Shown here one piece after another: positions 52,166-63,953 of a stretch of 64,000 bases of DNA. Each line of letters starts with the position of its first letter. Position 1 is the first letter of the stretch. Under the pieces are notes generated by a model. That model saw only the letters and a program-made list of their open reading frames with translations, had not been told where the DNA came from and made no database searches. This stretch comes from Hahella chejuensis KCTC 2396 (lineage in GTDB: Bacteria; Pseudomonadota; Gammaproteobacteria; Pseudomonadales; Oleiphilaceae): the NCBI RefSeq assembly GCF_000012985.1, contig NC_007645.1:4486581-4550580 (forward strand), in the 5' to 3' direction. A program made the translations under genes and the position numbers.

Positions 52166-53950
52166 ATGCAGCAAGACGTTTCTACAGCCCGCATCGGGGC
52201 GCTCAAAGCCACGTTTGAGTTTATTCTTCCTTACAAACGACAAATTGTGTTCGCGCTCTGCGCGCTGTTTTTCACCGCCGGCATCACGCTGTCCATAGGG
52301 CAAGGCGTGCGGCTGCTCATCGATCAGGGCCTGGCGACGCAATCGGAGCATATGCTGACCCGCTATGTGCTTATCTTTCTGGGCCTGATCGTGGCGCTGG
52401 CGCTCGGCACTTTCACTCGCTACTACTGGGTGACCTGGCTGGGCGAGCGCGTGGTGGCGGATATCCGGCGCAAAGTATTCGACCATCTCATCGAACTACA
52501 TCCCGGCTTTTTTGAAAGCAATCGCGGACTGGAGATTCAATCCCGCCTCACCGCCGACACCACCCTGCTGCAATCAGTCATCGGCTCCTCCGTCTCCGTG
52601 GCGCTGCGTAATATCATCATGATGATCGGCGGTATCATCTGGCTGTTCATCACCAACGCCAAACTGACCGCCATTGTGATGATTTCGGTGCCTCTGGTGG
52701 TGTCTCCCATTCTGATATTCGGACGGCGCGTGCGGGGTCTGTCCCGGCGTAGTCAGGACAAAGTGGCGGACGTCGGTTCTTACATCGGCGAGGTGCTTGG
52801 GCAGATCAAAACCGTTCACGCCTATAATCATCAGAAATTAGACAAACAACGCTTTTCAGAACATGTTGAAGACGCCTTCAGCGTCGCCAAGGAACGCATC
52901 GTACAACGGGCCATTCTGGTGACAGTCGTCATCGTTCTGGTGTTAGGCGCGGTCGGCGCCATGCTGTGGATCGGCGGCCTGGATGTCATCCAGGGACGCA
53001 TCAGCGGCGGCGAACTGGCGGCCTTCGTGTTCTACAGCGTATTAGTGGGCGCCGCGGTGGGCTCCGTCAGTGAAGTGATCGGCGAGCTGCAGCGGGCGGC
53101 CGGCGCGGCGGAACGTATCGTGGAGCTGCTGCAGTCGAAGAATGAAATCACCGCGCCGCAATTTGGCGTGAAAAGTTTACCTGAGTTAATCCCCGGCAAC
53201 CTGTCTATAAGAGACGTCAGCTTTTCTTATCCGGCGCGTCCGGACGCCAACGCCATCGACCATTTGAACCTGGATGTCGCGCCGGGAGAAACCCTCGCGT
53301 TAGTAGGACCATCCGGCGCAGGAAAGTCCACGCTGTTTGACCTGTTGCTGCGTTTTTTCGATTGCAAGACCGGAGAAATCCGCCTGGAAGGCGTGGATAT
53401 TCGGCAGCTTGAGCCTACGGATTTACGTCGCTGCTTCGCCCTGGTGTCGCAAACGCCGGCTCTGTTTTTCGGCTCCATTGAAGACAATTTACGCTACGGC
53501 AAACCGGACGCCACCCAAGAAGAAATCGAAGCCGCCGCCAAAGCTGCGAACGCCCATGATTTTATCGCCGCGCTCCCACAGGGCTACAAAACCCGCCTGG
53601 GAGATGCCGGCCTTGGCTTATCCGGCGGCCAAAAACAACGTATCGCCATCGCCCGCGCCATACTCACCGACGCCCCTATTCTGCTGCTGGACGAAGCCAC
53701 CAGCGCGCTGGACGCGCAAAGCGAATATCTGGTGCAACAGGCTCTGGAGCGTCTGATGGAAGGGCGCACCACGCTGGTCATCGCGCATCGCCTGGCGACA
53801 GTGAAAAATGCGGACCGCATCGCCGTATTGAATCATGGTCGCCTGGAAGCCCTGGGCTCCCATAGCGAGCTGATCCGCGACAGCGAACTCTACGCGCGTC
53901 TGGCGGATCTGCAATTCAATACAGAATGGGAAGAGCCGGTCGTGGAGTAA
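52166..53950 (+). CDS. ABC exporter, fused permease and ATPase (MsbA-like)
   Basis: A 594-residue half-transporter. Six transmembrane helices lie in the first about 310 residues, with the coupling region DVGSYIGEVLGQIKTVHAYN. The ATPase domain has Walker A LVGPSGAGKSTLFDLLLRF, signature LSGGQKQRIAIARAIL and Walker B ILLLDEATSALD, with the switch His in VIAHRLATVK. It acts as a homodimer and probably exports a hydrophobic compound; homology to MsbA is general and does not fix the substrate. Confidence 0.93.
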   Translation: MQQDVSTARIGALKATFEFILPYKRQIVFALCALFFTAGITLSIGQGVRLLIDQGLATQSEHMLTRYVLIFLGLIVALALGTFTRYYWVTWLGERVVADIRRKVFDHLIELHPGFFESNRGLEIQSRLTADTTLLQSVIGSSVSVALRNIIMMIGGIIWLFITNAKLTAIVMISVPLVVSPILIFGRRVRGLSRRSQDKVADVGSYIGEVLGQIKTVHAYNHQKLDKQRFSEHVEDAFSVAKERIVQRAILVTVVIVLVLGAVGAMLWIGGLDVIQGRISGGELAAFVFYSVLVGAAVGSVSEVIGELQRAAGAAERIVELLQSKNEITAPQFGVKSLPELIPGNLSIRDVSFSYPARPDANAIDHLNLDVAPGETLALVGPSGAGKSTLFDLLLRFFDCKTGEIRLEGVDIRQLEPTDLRRCFALVSQTPALFFGSIEDNLRYGKPDATQEEIEAAAKAANAHDFIAALPQGYKTRLGDAGLGLSGGQKQRIAIARAILTDAPILLLDEATSALDAQSEYLVQQALERLMEGRTTLVIAHRLATVKNADRIAVLNHGRLEALGSHSELIRDSELYARLADLQFNTEWEEPVVE

Positions 53951-53961
53951 TTCGGGGCCGG

Positions 53962-54366
53962 TTAGTTGACCTGGGATTCGGGCTCGCCCGCGTCCTCTTC
54001 ATACGTCGGTAAACGACACAGGTACAAGGTAGTGCAGGCGCCAATGCCGCTGAGCATAATCAGGCTCCACAGTTTGCCGACGACCACCATGGAAATGGAG
54101 AGTCCCACCCACAGACAGATCAACGCCCGCGCCCGCACCTTGCGGGTGACGCCGCGTCCTGACTCAAAGTTCTTCACGATCGGCCCCAAATGACGATGAG
54201 ACACCAGCCAGTGGTGAAATTTCGGCGAAGAGCGCGCGAAACAGGCGGCGGCGAGCAGAATAAAGGGCGTGGTGGGCAGCAACGGCAGCACAATGCCAAT
54301 GACGCCAAGCACCACGGAAGTCCAGCCAACGACGACCAGCAGTATGTGAAGTGATTGTTTACGCAT
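53962..54366 (-). CDS. DUF454 (YbaN-like) membrane protein
   Basis: A 134-residue inner-membrane protein with the DUF454 pattern: GVIGIVLPLLPTTPFILLAAACFARSS (as two motifs GIVLPLLPTTPF and AACFARSSP), then HHWLVSHRHLGPIVKNFESG, and paired C-terminal helices. Function unknown. Convergent with the ABC exporter gene (11 bases). Confidence 0.92.
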   Translation of the reverse strand: MRKQSLHILLVVVGWTSVVLGVIGIVLPLLPTTPFILLAAACFARSSPKFHHWLVSHRHLGPIVKNFESGRGVTRKVRARALICLWVGLSISMVVVGKLWSLIMLSGIGACTTLYLCRLPTYEEDAGEPESQVN

Positions 54367-54442
54367 GTCGCGCCAGTCATCCAGAAATTGAAATTCAGGG
54401 AAACTCCATAAACGTCAGCCAGAACGTTTTCGGGAGGCCCAC

Positions 54443-54577
54443 ATGGCCAATGCTAGTTTCAAATACGAACCATGGCAAATTCAGACGCCCGGCATATTGA
54501 CCTGCGCCAGCTACCGGTACACTCTGTTGCAGGCCGTTGTTAACGACAACGATTCCCTAACTGATACAAATAGTTAG
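54443..54577 (+). CDS. Candidate 44-residue protein upstream of metY
   Basis: A short frame with a good ribosome site (GGGAGG six bases before the ATG). It encodes MANASFKYEPWQIQTPGILT and continues with CASYRYTLLQAVVNDNDS. It ends 70 bases before metY on the same strand. Not recognised; it could be a small protein or a leader peptide. Support is the ribosome site alone. Confidence 0.35.
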   Translation: MANASFKYEPWQIQTPGILTCASYRYTLLQAVVNDNDSLTDTNS

Positions 54578-54647
54578 CCCGCCTTCAGGGCCGGCTGACG
54601 CGAATAAGCACAGAGCAAACACCCCCTTACGTGCAGCGGAGAGTTCC

Positions 54648-55922
54648 ATGAAACAAGAAACTATCGCCATCCACGGCGGCTTTACCGGCGACCCGACCAC
54701 TCATGCCGTCGCGGCGCCGATTTATCAGACCACCTCCTATTATTTCGACAACACCCAGCATGGCGCGGATTTGTTCGACCTGAAGGTGGAAGGCAATATT
54801 TACAGCCGCATCATGAATCCGACCAACGCCATATTGGAGCAGCGGATGGCGCAATTGGAAGGCGGTATTGGCGCCCTGGCGATGGCCTCCGGTATGGCGG
54901 CGATCACCGCCACGATTCAAACGCTGGCCCGCGCCGGCGACAATATTGTCAGCGTCAACCAGCTATACGGCGGCACGTACAACCTGTTCGCTCACACACT
55001 GCCGCAATCCGGCGTCACCGCGCGCATGTTCAACAGCGACGACCCCGCGTCCATGGAAGCGCTGATCGATGAAAACACCAAAGCCGTGTTTTGCGAATCC
55101 ATCGGCAATCCCGCCGGCAATGTAGCGGACCTGGAAGCGCTCGCCGCTATCGCCCACAAGTACGGCATACCGGTGATCGTCGATAATACCGTCGCTACGC
55201 CGGTGTTGTGCCGTCCTTTCGATTTCGGCGCGGATATCGTGGTGCATTCATTGACCAAATACATTGGCGGTCATGGCACCACCATCGGCGGCGTGATCAT
55301 TGATTCAGGCCGTTTCCCCTGGAAAGACAATCCCCGCTTTCCACAGCTTAACGAGCCTGATCCGTCCTACCACGGCGTGGTGTATACCGAAGCCCTGGGC
55401 GACGCCGCCTTTATCGGCCGCGCCCGGGTGGCGCCGTTGCGCAATATGGGCGCGGCGCTGTCTCCGTTTAACGCGTTTCTGATTCTGCAAGGCGTCGAAA
55501 CCCTGTCGCTGCGAATGGAGAGACACGTGGAAAACGCCATGGCGGTATGTCAGTTCCTGGCCTCTCACCCCAGCGTCAGCTGGGTGAAATATCCCGGCCT
55601 GGAGAGCAGCCCTTATTACGAGCTGGCGCAAAAGTACATGGGCGGTAAACCTTCTTCCGTACTGAGTTTCGGCATCAAAGGCGGCAAAGAGGCCGGCGGA
55701 CGTTTCATCGACGCGTTGCAGATGGTCAAGCGACTGGTGAACATCGGCGACGCCAAAACCCTCGCCTGTCACCCCGCCACCACGACGCACCGGCAGCTGG
55801 ATGAAAAAGAACAGGCCGCCGCCGGCGTGTCCCCGGATATGGTGCGCCTGTCCATCGGCATTGAGCACAAGGACGACATCATCGCCGATCTGGAGCAGGC
55901 ATTGGCGCAGGCGGCGTTGTAG
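54648..55922 (+). CDS. metY: O-acetylhomoserine sulfhydrylase (MetY-type PLP enzyme)
   Basis: A 424-residue Cys/Met-metabolism PLP enzyme. The family start ETIAIHGGF, the substrate region NIYSRIMNPTNAILEQRMAQ, and the PLP lysine in VVHSLTKYIGGHGTTIGG identify it; the late ACHPATTTHRQLDE is typical of MetY. It makes homocysteine from O-acetylhomoserine and sulfide. The GHGTTIGG with YIGGH favours MetY over MetB/MetZ. Followed closely by a hairpin repeat copy. Confidence 0.92.
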   Translation: MKQETIAIHGGFTGDPTTHAVAAPIYQTTSYYFDNTQHGADLFDLKVEGNIYSRIMNPTNAILEQRMAQLEGGIGALAMASGMAAITATIQTLARAGDNIVSVNQLYGGTYNLFAHTLPQSGVTARMFNSDDPASMEALIDENTKAVFCESIGNPAGNVADLEALAAIAHKYGIPVIVDNTVATPVLCRPFDFGADIVVHSLTKYIGGHGTTIGGVIIDSGRFPWKDNPRFPQLNEPDPSYHGVVYTEALGDAAFIGRARVAPLRNMGAALSPFNAFLILQGVETLSLRMERHVENAMAVCQFLASHPSVSWVKYPGLESSPYYELAQKYMGGKPSSVLSFGIKGGKEAGGRFIDALQMVKRLVNIGDAKTLACHPATTTHRQLDEKEQAAAGVSPDMVRLSIGIEHKDDIIADLEQALAQAAL

Positions 55923-55924
55923 CG

Positions 55925-56024
55925 ATTAATCAGGCAGACAAACAGTTTCCTCTTATTTGTCTGCAACGACAGGGCCTGCACAGGTCAGGCCCTGTCTCTC
56001 GCGGCTCGCCGCGCAGATATCAGG
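55925..56024 (-). repeat. Modular multi-hairpin intergenic repeat, copy 3
   Basis: In inverted orientation relative to the other copies. Read on the minus strand it has hairpin C CGCGGC-GA-GCCGCG (56000-56013), hairpin D GACAGGGCCTG/CAGGCCCTGTC (55968-55996, same loop as copy 1), hairpin E (55935-55956) and the end CTGCCTGATTAAT. Hairpins A and B are absent. Where copy 1 has an A-A mismatch in the E stem, copy 3 has A-T, so pairing is kept. It starts three bases after the metY stop and could serve as its terminator. Confidence 0.8.
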
Positions 56025-56056
56025 TGTTTAGTTTTCTTCGCGATCCTCTGCTTATT

Positions 56057-56126
56057 TTCTATTACTCGTCTTCTATTACTCGCCTTTCATTACTTTACTT
56101 CTATTAATTTACTTCTATTACTTACT
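56057..56126. repeat. 14-bp tandem repeat, five units, at the 3' end of norD
   Basis: Five consecutive 14-base units: TTCTATTACTCGTC, TTCTATTACTCGCC, TTTCATTACTTTAC, TTCTATTAATTTAC and TTCTATTACTTACT. The last unit overlaps the norD stop codon (56118-56120). On the norD strand each unit contains a TAA or TAG followed by an AGAA/AGTAA stretch, so repeated stop signals follow the gene. Very AT-rich against the local background. Confidence 0.85.
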
Positions 56127-57974
56127 TTCCATTAGCGTCGCGTATAACTTTGGTAATTCCCGCGGCAGTCGTTGAATCGAGTTGACCAGGACATAGCCTT
56201 TGTCGCCAAACAAATACGGCAAGTAATCCCCCGCTTCTTTGTCCACCGTAATACAGAATGGAATCAGCCCCGCCCGTCGCGCTTCCAATACCGCCTGGCG
56301 GGTGTCTTCAAGCCCGTAGCGGCCTTCGTAGAGATCCAGGTCGTTGGGTTTGCCGTCGGTAAGAATCAACAACAGTCGCCGCGACGCTTTCTGGTCCCGC
56401 AGTATGGTCGTGGACTGCCGTATCGCCGCGCCGATACGGGTGTAAAATCCCGGCCGCAACGCCACAATGCGGCCTCGCACCGCATTCGTGTAGGGCTCGG
56501 CGAAGTTCTTGATGACATGAAAGCGAACATGCTGGCGCTTACAGGAGGAAAAGCCATACAGAGCAAAGCGATCGCCGACGGCGTCCAGCGCTTCGGAAAA
56601 CAGCAGCAAGGCGTCGCTGATCACATCGATCACGCGTCTGTCGTTATCCACATAAGCGTCGGTGGACATGGACAGGTCCGCAAGCAATAGACAGTCCAGA
56701 TCCCGCAGCCGCCCGCTGAAGCTTTTAAACATGGGTTGCTCGAACGCTCCCCCCGCGATTCTGTCGGCGCAGAACTCGTTCCAGCGCTCCATCTCGATTT
56801 CCTCTCCCTCCGCCTGATTACGACGCCAAAAGCGCATGGGACGCATCTGTTCAAATCTGGCGCGAACCGCTTTCACCGCCCGGCGTAGTTGCGGGGGCGG
56901 CGCGCAGGGCGGAGCACGATGGTCCAGCAATGGTTGCAGCAGACAATGATCCGGGAGCAGTCGGCGGCAACGATAATCCCACTCAGGTAGATACAGACCT
57001 GGACCTAGCGGCGTGTCATCCTCACTGGCGGACGGCAAATCCAGGTTCAGCTTGATGCGCTGTCCGCCGCCGAACTCCTGAGTGGACAGGCTCAGGTGGT
57101 CCAAATCTTCAGCGATGCGCGCCGCGTCTTCATCCGGGCTATCGTCCGCAGTACGGTCCAACTTCAGATATTCAGACCAACTGAACAGATTCTCCAGACG
57201 AAACACCAGCAATCCTTTGTCGCCATCGTGATCCTCCACGTACTCTCCCTGCGCTTTTTTACCGGCATCCGTTTCCGCTGCGGCAGGCGGCTTATCCTCT
57301 GGCGGCGTCTCATGCGCGGGCGCTTCCCGCCGCACTGGGCCAGTCCCCTCGCCTTGCGCTGGATACAGCCAAAATGGCGGCGGCTGCAGCCCGTCCATAT
57401 CCGACGCTTGCATCGCTGCGAACTCCAGATGTTGCAAGGCGTTGCGCAGGCGCGTCTCTCTATCCTGAAGCTCGGAAGGCAAGCGCTGTAATGGAATACG
57501 TAACGGCAGATAGGCCTTGATTAAGGCGTCATAACGGGATCGCATCGCCGGGTAGGCGGCGCATAGCGCAACGTACCGATGACAGGCGGCCTGCGCCCAG
57601 TCGAGTCCGCCTGCGACAGAAGGCGACAGCGCCGCTGTCGCCGCCAGCATCCTGTATACCTCCCGATTCAGCTCCGGCGCTGGAAACAAGGCGACCTCCC
57701 CGGGCAACGCCAACACCTCCTCATTGAGATAAGGCAACGCCAGACGCCGATGACTGCCCGCCACACGCTGCCACAATGTGCGAGGCAGCGTAACGGGACG
57801 CTCCGCTGCGGTATCGATGCGCACAGCGCGTTCGCCGCCGAGGGCGCGGTACAGGACGCCGACTTCCTTGCGCATCTGCGTCAAGGTTACCGCCGCCTCG
57901 GCGTAACGGTCGTCCGCATACCGGGTTACCGCCCGATGCCAGAGACCGCCGACCCACTCTTCCACTTCAAACAT
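56118..57974 (-). CDS. norD: Nitric oxide reductase activation protein NorD
   Basis: A 618-residue protein with a C-terminal von Willebrand A domain: LLLADLSMSTDAYVDNDRRV (DxSxS metal site), ALYGFSS and LLLILTDGKPNDLDLYEGRYG. The N-terminus MFEVEEWVGGLWHR matches NorD. NorD and NorQ together assemble active cNor. I start at the ATG at 57974, ten bases after the norB stop; a TTG at 58016 would overlap norB by 32 bases. It is last in the norQ-X-C-B-D run. Confidence 0.94.
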   Translation of the reverse strand: MFEVEEWVGGLWHRAVTRYADDRYAEAAVTLTQMRKEVGVLYRALGGERAVRIDTAAERPVTLPRTLWQRVAGSHRRLALPYLNEEVLALPGEVALFPAPELNREVYRMLAATAALSPSVAGGLDWAQAACHRYVALCAAYPAMRSRYDALIKAYLPLRIPLQRLPSELQDRETRLRNALQHLEFAAMQASDMDGLQPPPFWLYPAQGEGTGPVRREAPAHETPPEDKPPAAAETDAGKKAQGEYVEDHDGDKGLLVFRLENLFSWSEYLKLDRTADDSPDEDAARIAEDLDHLSLSTQEFGGGQRIKLNLDLPSASEDDTPLGPGLYLPEWDYRCRRLLPDHCLLQPLLDHRAPPCAPPPQLRRAVKAVRARFEQMRPMRFWRRNQAEGEEIEMERWNEFCADRIAGGAFEQPMFKSFSGRLRDLDCLLLADLSMSTDAYVDNDRRVIDVISDALLLFSEALDAVGDRFALYGFSSCKRQHVRFHVIKNFAEPYTNAVRGRIVALRPGFYTRIGAAIRQSTTILRDQKASRRLLLILTDGKPNDLDLYEGRYGLEDTRQAVLEARRAGLIPFCITVDKEAGDYLPYLFGDKGYVLVNSIQRLPRELPKLYATLMESK

Positions 57975-57984
57975 GACGACTGGC

Positions 57985-59394
<1,410 letters not shown>

Positions 59395-59835
59395 TTAACC
59401 TTCGATATTGGGCGGCCAGTTGTTGTCGTCGATTTTAGAGGTCCATTTCAGGAACTCCGCCAGATCCTCCACTTGCTGCTCGCTCAGATTGAACTGCGGC
59501 ATTTTACGTCGCCCGGGAACATCCAGCGGCTGCGCCGCCATCCAGGCCTTCAGAAACGCGGTGAAGGCCTGTTCGCCGCCGCGCCGGTCGAACACATTGG
59601 CCAGCTCCGGAGCAAAATAGGCGCCCTCTCCCATTAGCGTGTGACACCCGATGCAGTTGTTCTCCTCCCAAATTTCCTTACCTCTGGCCACCGCCTCCGT
59701 CAGCTGATCCCGATGATCGCGCTGCGGCAGAGCCTGGGTGGTCTGATAGGTCAATGCGAGAAACAGCAGAATAAAAAACAGACTGCCGCCGTAATAAATA
59801 TTACGGGCGGCGTTCTTACTGAATTTTTCCGGCAT
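59395..59835 (-). CDS. norC: Nitric oxide reductase cytochrome c subunit NorC
   Basis: A 146-residue membrane-anchored monoheme cytochrome. A single N-terminal span (YYGGSLFFILLFLALTYQT) is followed by the heme motif NNCIGCHTLMGEGAYFAPEL; the axial Met is in RRKMPQFNLS. It passes electrons to NorB. GGGAG lies seven bases before the ATG. Length and sequence are standard for NorC. Confidence 0.96.
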   Translation of the reverse strand: MPEKFSKNAARNIYYGGSLFFILLFLALTYQTTQALPQRDHRDQLTEAVARGKEIWEENNCIGCHTLMGEGAYFAPELANVFDRRGGEQAFTAFLKAWMAAQPLDVPGRRKMPQFNLSEQQVEDLAEFLKWTSKIDDNNWPPNIEG

Positions 59836-59931
59836 GGCTTGCTCCCTGACGAAGTTGATGATGAGGTTGAAGCCCGGTGCGCCCGGACTTCGGAGTAAAA
59901 ACAGCAGCGTTATGGCGGACCGGAGGGCGTT

Positions 59932-60297
59932 TCATTTCCGGCCCCAGATAGACAGCGGACGACCGGCGTTTTCGCGAGTCAGCGCATAGACGCCCCAAAC
60001 CACACAGGCGCCGTGCGCCGCCAGCCAGTAAACCAGGACCAACGTGACCGTCATCGGCTCCCTGTCGCTCAACCACAATACGAACAACGGAATGACCACC
60101 AGCAAGGCGCCATTGATAAGCGCGCCTGTCAGCGCGATAGCCTGAGCCGACTGCAACGCCGCAGGCGCGCGCCGTCGGCGGCTGCGCCAGTACCACCCAA
60201 GCAGGATCAAGAACGCCGCCCCGGGCAGCGCCAGCAGATTTACCAGATACAAGATATGCGGCCATAGATAAGCTCGCTGCGCCATGGGATCACTCAT
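59932..60297 (-). CDS. Three-span membrane protein within the nor cluster
   Basis: A 121-residue hydrophobic protein with three predicted spans: about 12-32 (LYLVNLLALPGAAFLILLGW), 50-75 (ALTGALINGALLVVIPLFVL) and 84-105 (LVLVYWLAAHGACVVWGVYA). A basic RRRRAPAA loop follows span one. Not recognised by family. It lies between norQ (16 bases) and norC (96 bases) on the same strand, so a role in NO reductase assembly or electron supply is possible but unproven. Confidence 0.7.
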   Translation of the reverse strand: MSDPMAQRAYLWPHILYLVNLLALPGAAFLILLGWYWRSRRRRAPAALQSAQAIALTGALINGALLVVIPLFVLWLSDREPMTVTLVLVYWLAAHGACVVWGVYALTRENAGRPLSIWGRK

Positions 60298-60313
60298 CCT
60301 GAATCGCAGCCGG

Positions 60314-61135
60314 TCAATCTCTGCCGAAGTGAATATCGATCACTTGCGTCAAGGCGCGAAGCGTCTCTTCATCGTCGGTCAACGGCTCCACCAGACAGGC
60401 CTGACACGCGCGCATCGGATCAACGCCGCTCGCCATCAGGCGCGCCGTGTAAATCAGCAAACGGGTGGACGCCGCCTCTTCCAGATCATGTTGCTCCAGA
60501 CGCCGCAAGGCCACCCCCACATCCACGATACGGCGCGCCAACTGGGGGCTGACGCCGCCCTCTTTTTCCACGATCCGGGTTTCCAGTTGCGGAACGGGAT
60601 AGCTCAGACTGACGCCGACAAAGCGCTGTCGGGTGCTGGGTTTCATCCCTTTAAGCGCGTTCTGATAGCCTGGGTTGTAGGACACCACCAACATGAACCC
60701 GTCCGCCGCCTCTAATTGCTCGCCAGTACGATCAATGGGCAAGATGCGGCGGTCGTCGGCCAGGGGATGCAATACCACCGTCGTGTCCTTGCGCGCCTCC
60801 ACCACTTCGTCCAGGTAGCACAAGCCGCCTTCCCGCACCGCCCGGGTCAGGGGGCCGTCCTGCCAGAACGCGCCGTCGCCGCCGATCAAATGACGTCCCA
60901 CCAGGTCCGAAGCGGTCAGGTCGTCGTGACAGGCGACGGTGAATAAAGGTCGCTCCAGGCGATGGGCCATATGTTGCACAAAACGGGTTTTGCCGCAGCC
61001 GGTGGGGCCTTTTATCAACACCGGCAGGCCGTGGCTGTAGGCTTTTTCAAACAGTTCAATTTCACCGCCTTGAGGAAGGTAGAAAGGGGCGTCCTGAGGT
61101 GTGTTCATAGGCTGGCGATCCTGTGCTTGGTCCAT
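60314..61135 (-). CDS. norQ: AAA+ ATPase NorQ (CbbQ/NirQ family)
   Basis: A 273-residue MoxR-type AAA+ ATPase. Walker A is IKGPTGCGKTRFVQHMAHRL, Walker B is LCYLDEVVEARKDTT, and the sensor-1 Asn is in VVSYNPGYQ, with SxRQRF following. With NorD it activates NorCB. The ATG at 61135 is the best start; a TTG two codons earlier or Met12 are alternatives. First gene of the leftward nor operon, 87 bases from the shared FNR/DNR-type palindrome. Confidence 0.93.
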   Translation of the reverse strand: MDQAQDRQPMNTPQDAPFYLPQGGEIELFEKAYSHGLPVLIKGPTGCGKTRFVQHMAHRLERPLFTVACHDDLTASDLVGRHLIGGDGAFWQDGPLTRAVREGGLCYLDEVVEARKDTTVVLHPLADDRRILPIDRTGEQLEAADGFMLVVSYNPGYQNALKGMKPSTRQRFVGVSLSYPVPQLETRIVEKEGGVSPQLARRIVDVGVALRRLEQHDLEEAASTRLLIYTARLMASGVDPMRACQACLVEPLTDDEETLRALTQVIDIHFGRD

Positions 61136-61222
61136 GTCCAATCTCTGTTTTTTACCCTACCCGAAACCGGTTTTCGCTCATGTACCCACGATGGGGTATT
61201 TGGCCTTGGCGCTCGCAAAACA

Positions 61223-61236
61223 TTGATCCTCATCAA
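61223..61236. promoter_or_regulatory. FNR/DNR-type palindrome between the nor and nir operons
   Basis: TTGATCCTCATCAA, a perfect TTGAT-N4-ATCAA match to the Crp/Fnr-family anaerobic and NO-response consensus. It lies almost centrally between norQ and the cytochrome c gene. For the rightward operon a TACTCT at 61259-61264 is placed as a -10 box would be in a class II promoter with the site at -41.5. One dimer could serve both directions. Confidence 0.85.
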
Positions 61237-61309
61237 CTTTACCCACCCTCCGCTGACCTACTCTCGTTGTGCTCAAGGACATTCACCCAGCAGCAAAAAG
61301 GGGACAGCC

Positions 61310-61618
61310 ATGGGAATATCCAAACCTGCAGCCTTAGTGTGTTTAGTCGCCGCCGTACTCTCAGGAAACGCCCTCGCAGGCGACCCGGCGGTCGGTAAGT
61401 CGAAGGCCGCAACCTGCGCCGGTTGCCACGGCGGTGAAGGAGTCAGCGGCAACGGACTATGGCCGAATCTGGCCGGACAGAAAGAGGGATACCTGATCAA
61501 GCAACTAAAGGATTTCCGCGACGGCAAGCGCAACGATCCGATGATGTCCAGCATGGCCAAGCCACTGTCGGACGACGACATCGCCAACCTCGCCGCCTTT
61601 TACAGTCAACTCAAATAG
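61310..61618 (+). CDS. Periplasmic class I cytochrome c (c553/c4-type)
   Basis: A 102-residue monoheme cytochrome. A signal peptide ends at GNALAGD; the heme motif is ATCAGCHGGEGVSGNG, and the axial Met lies in DPMMSSMAKPLSDDDI. GGGGA precedes the ATG at 61310. It sits upstream of nirS, where it is the probable electron donor to nitrite reductase, a job done by NirM (c551) in Pseudomonas; its sequence is more c553-like than c551-like. Confidence 0.9.
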   Translation: MGISKPAALVCLVAAVLSGNALAGDPAVGKSKAATCAGCHGGEGVSGNGLWPNLAGQKEGYLIKQLKDFRDGKRNDPMMSSMAKPLSDDDIANLAAFYSQLK

Positions 61619-61715
61619 GAGTCATACGCGCCTGAATCGTCGTTAAAAAAGCGCCGTAGTCTCGCAAGGCGCGTCCGGGATCGGACGGTTTTGCGACAGT
61701 AAAGAATCGAAATAG

Positions 61716-63527
<1,812 letters not shown>

Positions 63528-63593
63528 TCCGTCATCTGGAGCGCGCTCGCGGCGAGACAATCTCGCCCGAGCGGCGTCGGAATGTATCTACTC

Positions 63594-63953
63594 ATGAGAA
63601 AACCGATAACCGCCATTGCAAACGTCTTGGCGCTGCTCGTCGCCAGCGTGATGACATTCGCCCGCGCCGCGGACAACCAGAGCGCAACGCAACTAAGCAA
63701 TCTGGTACGGCAGGATTGCGGCTCCTGCCATGGCCTTACCTTGAAAGGAGGTCTGGGACCTTCCTTGCGCCCTGAACGCATGCAGGCCTTAGGGGTGGAC
63801 GCCATTCGCCTCATCATCGCCGACGGCAAACCGGAAACCGCCATGCCGCCCTGGCGCGATCTGCTGACGGAACAGGATATTCGCCGCATCGCTCAAGACC
63901 TGATGAGCGGCGCTTACATCGGCGAGCACAGTAGCACTGAGGAAAGCCCATGA
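63594..63953 (+). CDS. nirC: Cytochrome c55x, NirC-like
   Basis: A 119-residue (or 123 from an ATG at 63582) exported monoheme cytochrome. A signal peptide ends at FARAADN; the heme motif is RQDCGSCHGLTLKGGLGPSL, with a Met ligand in ETAMPPWRDLL. The family matches NirC, the small cytochrome after nirS involved in heme d1 maturation. Its TGA overlaps the next ATG (ATGA). Confidence 0.85.
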   Translation: MRKPITAIANVLALLVASVMTFARAADNQSATQLSNLVRQDCGSCHGLTLKGGLGPSLRPERMQALGVDAIRLIIADGKPETAMPPWRDLLTEQDIRRIAQDLMSGAYIGEHSSTEESP

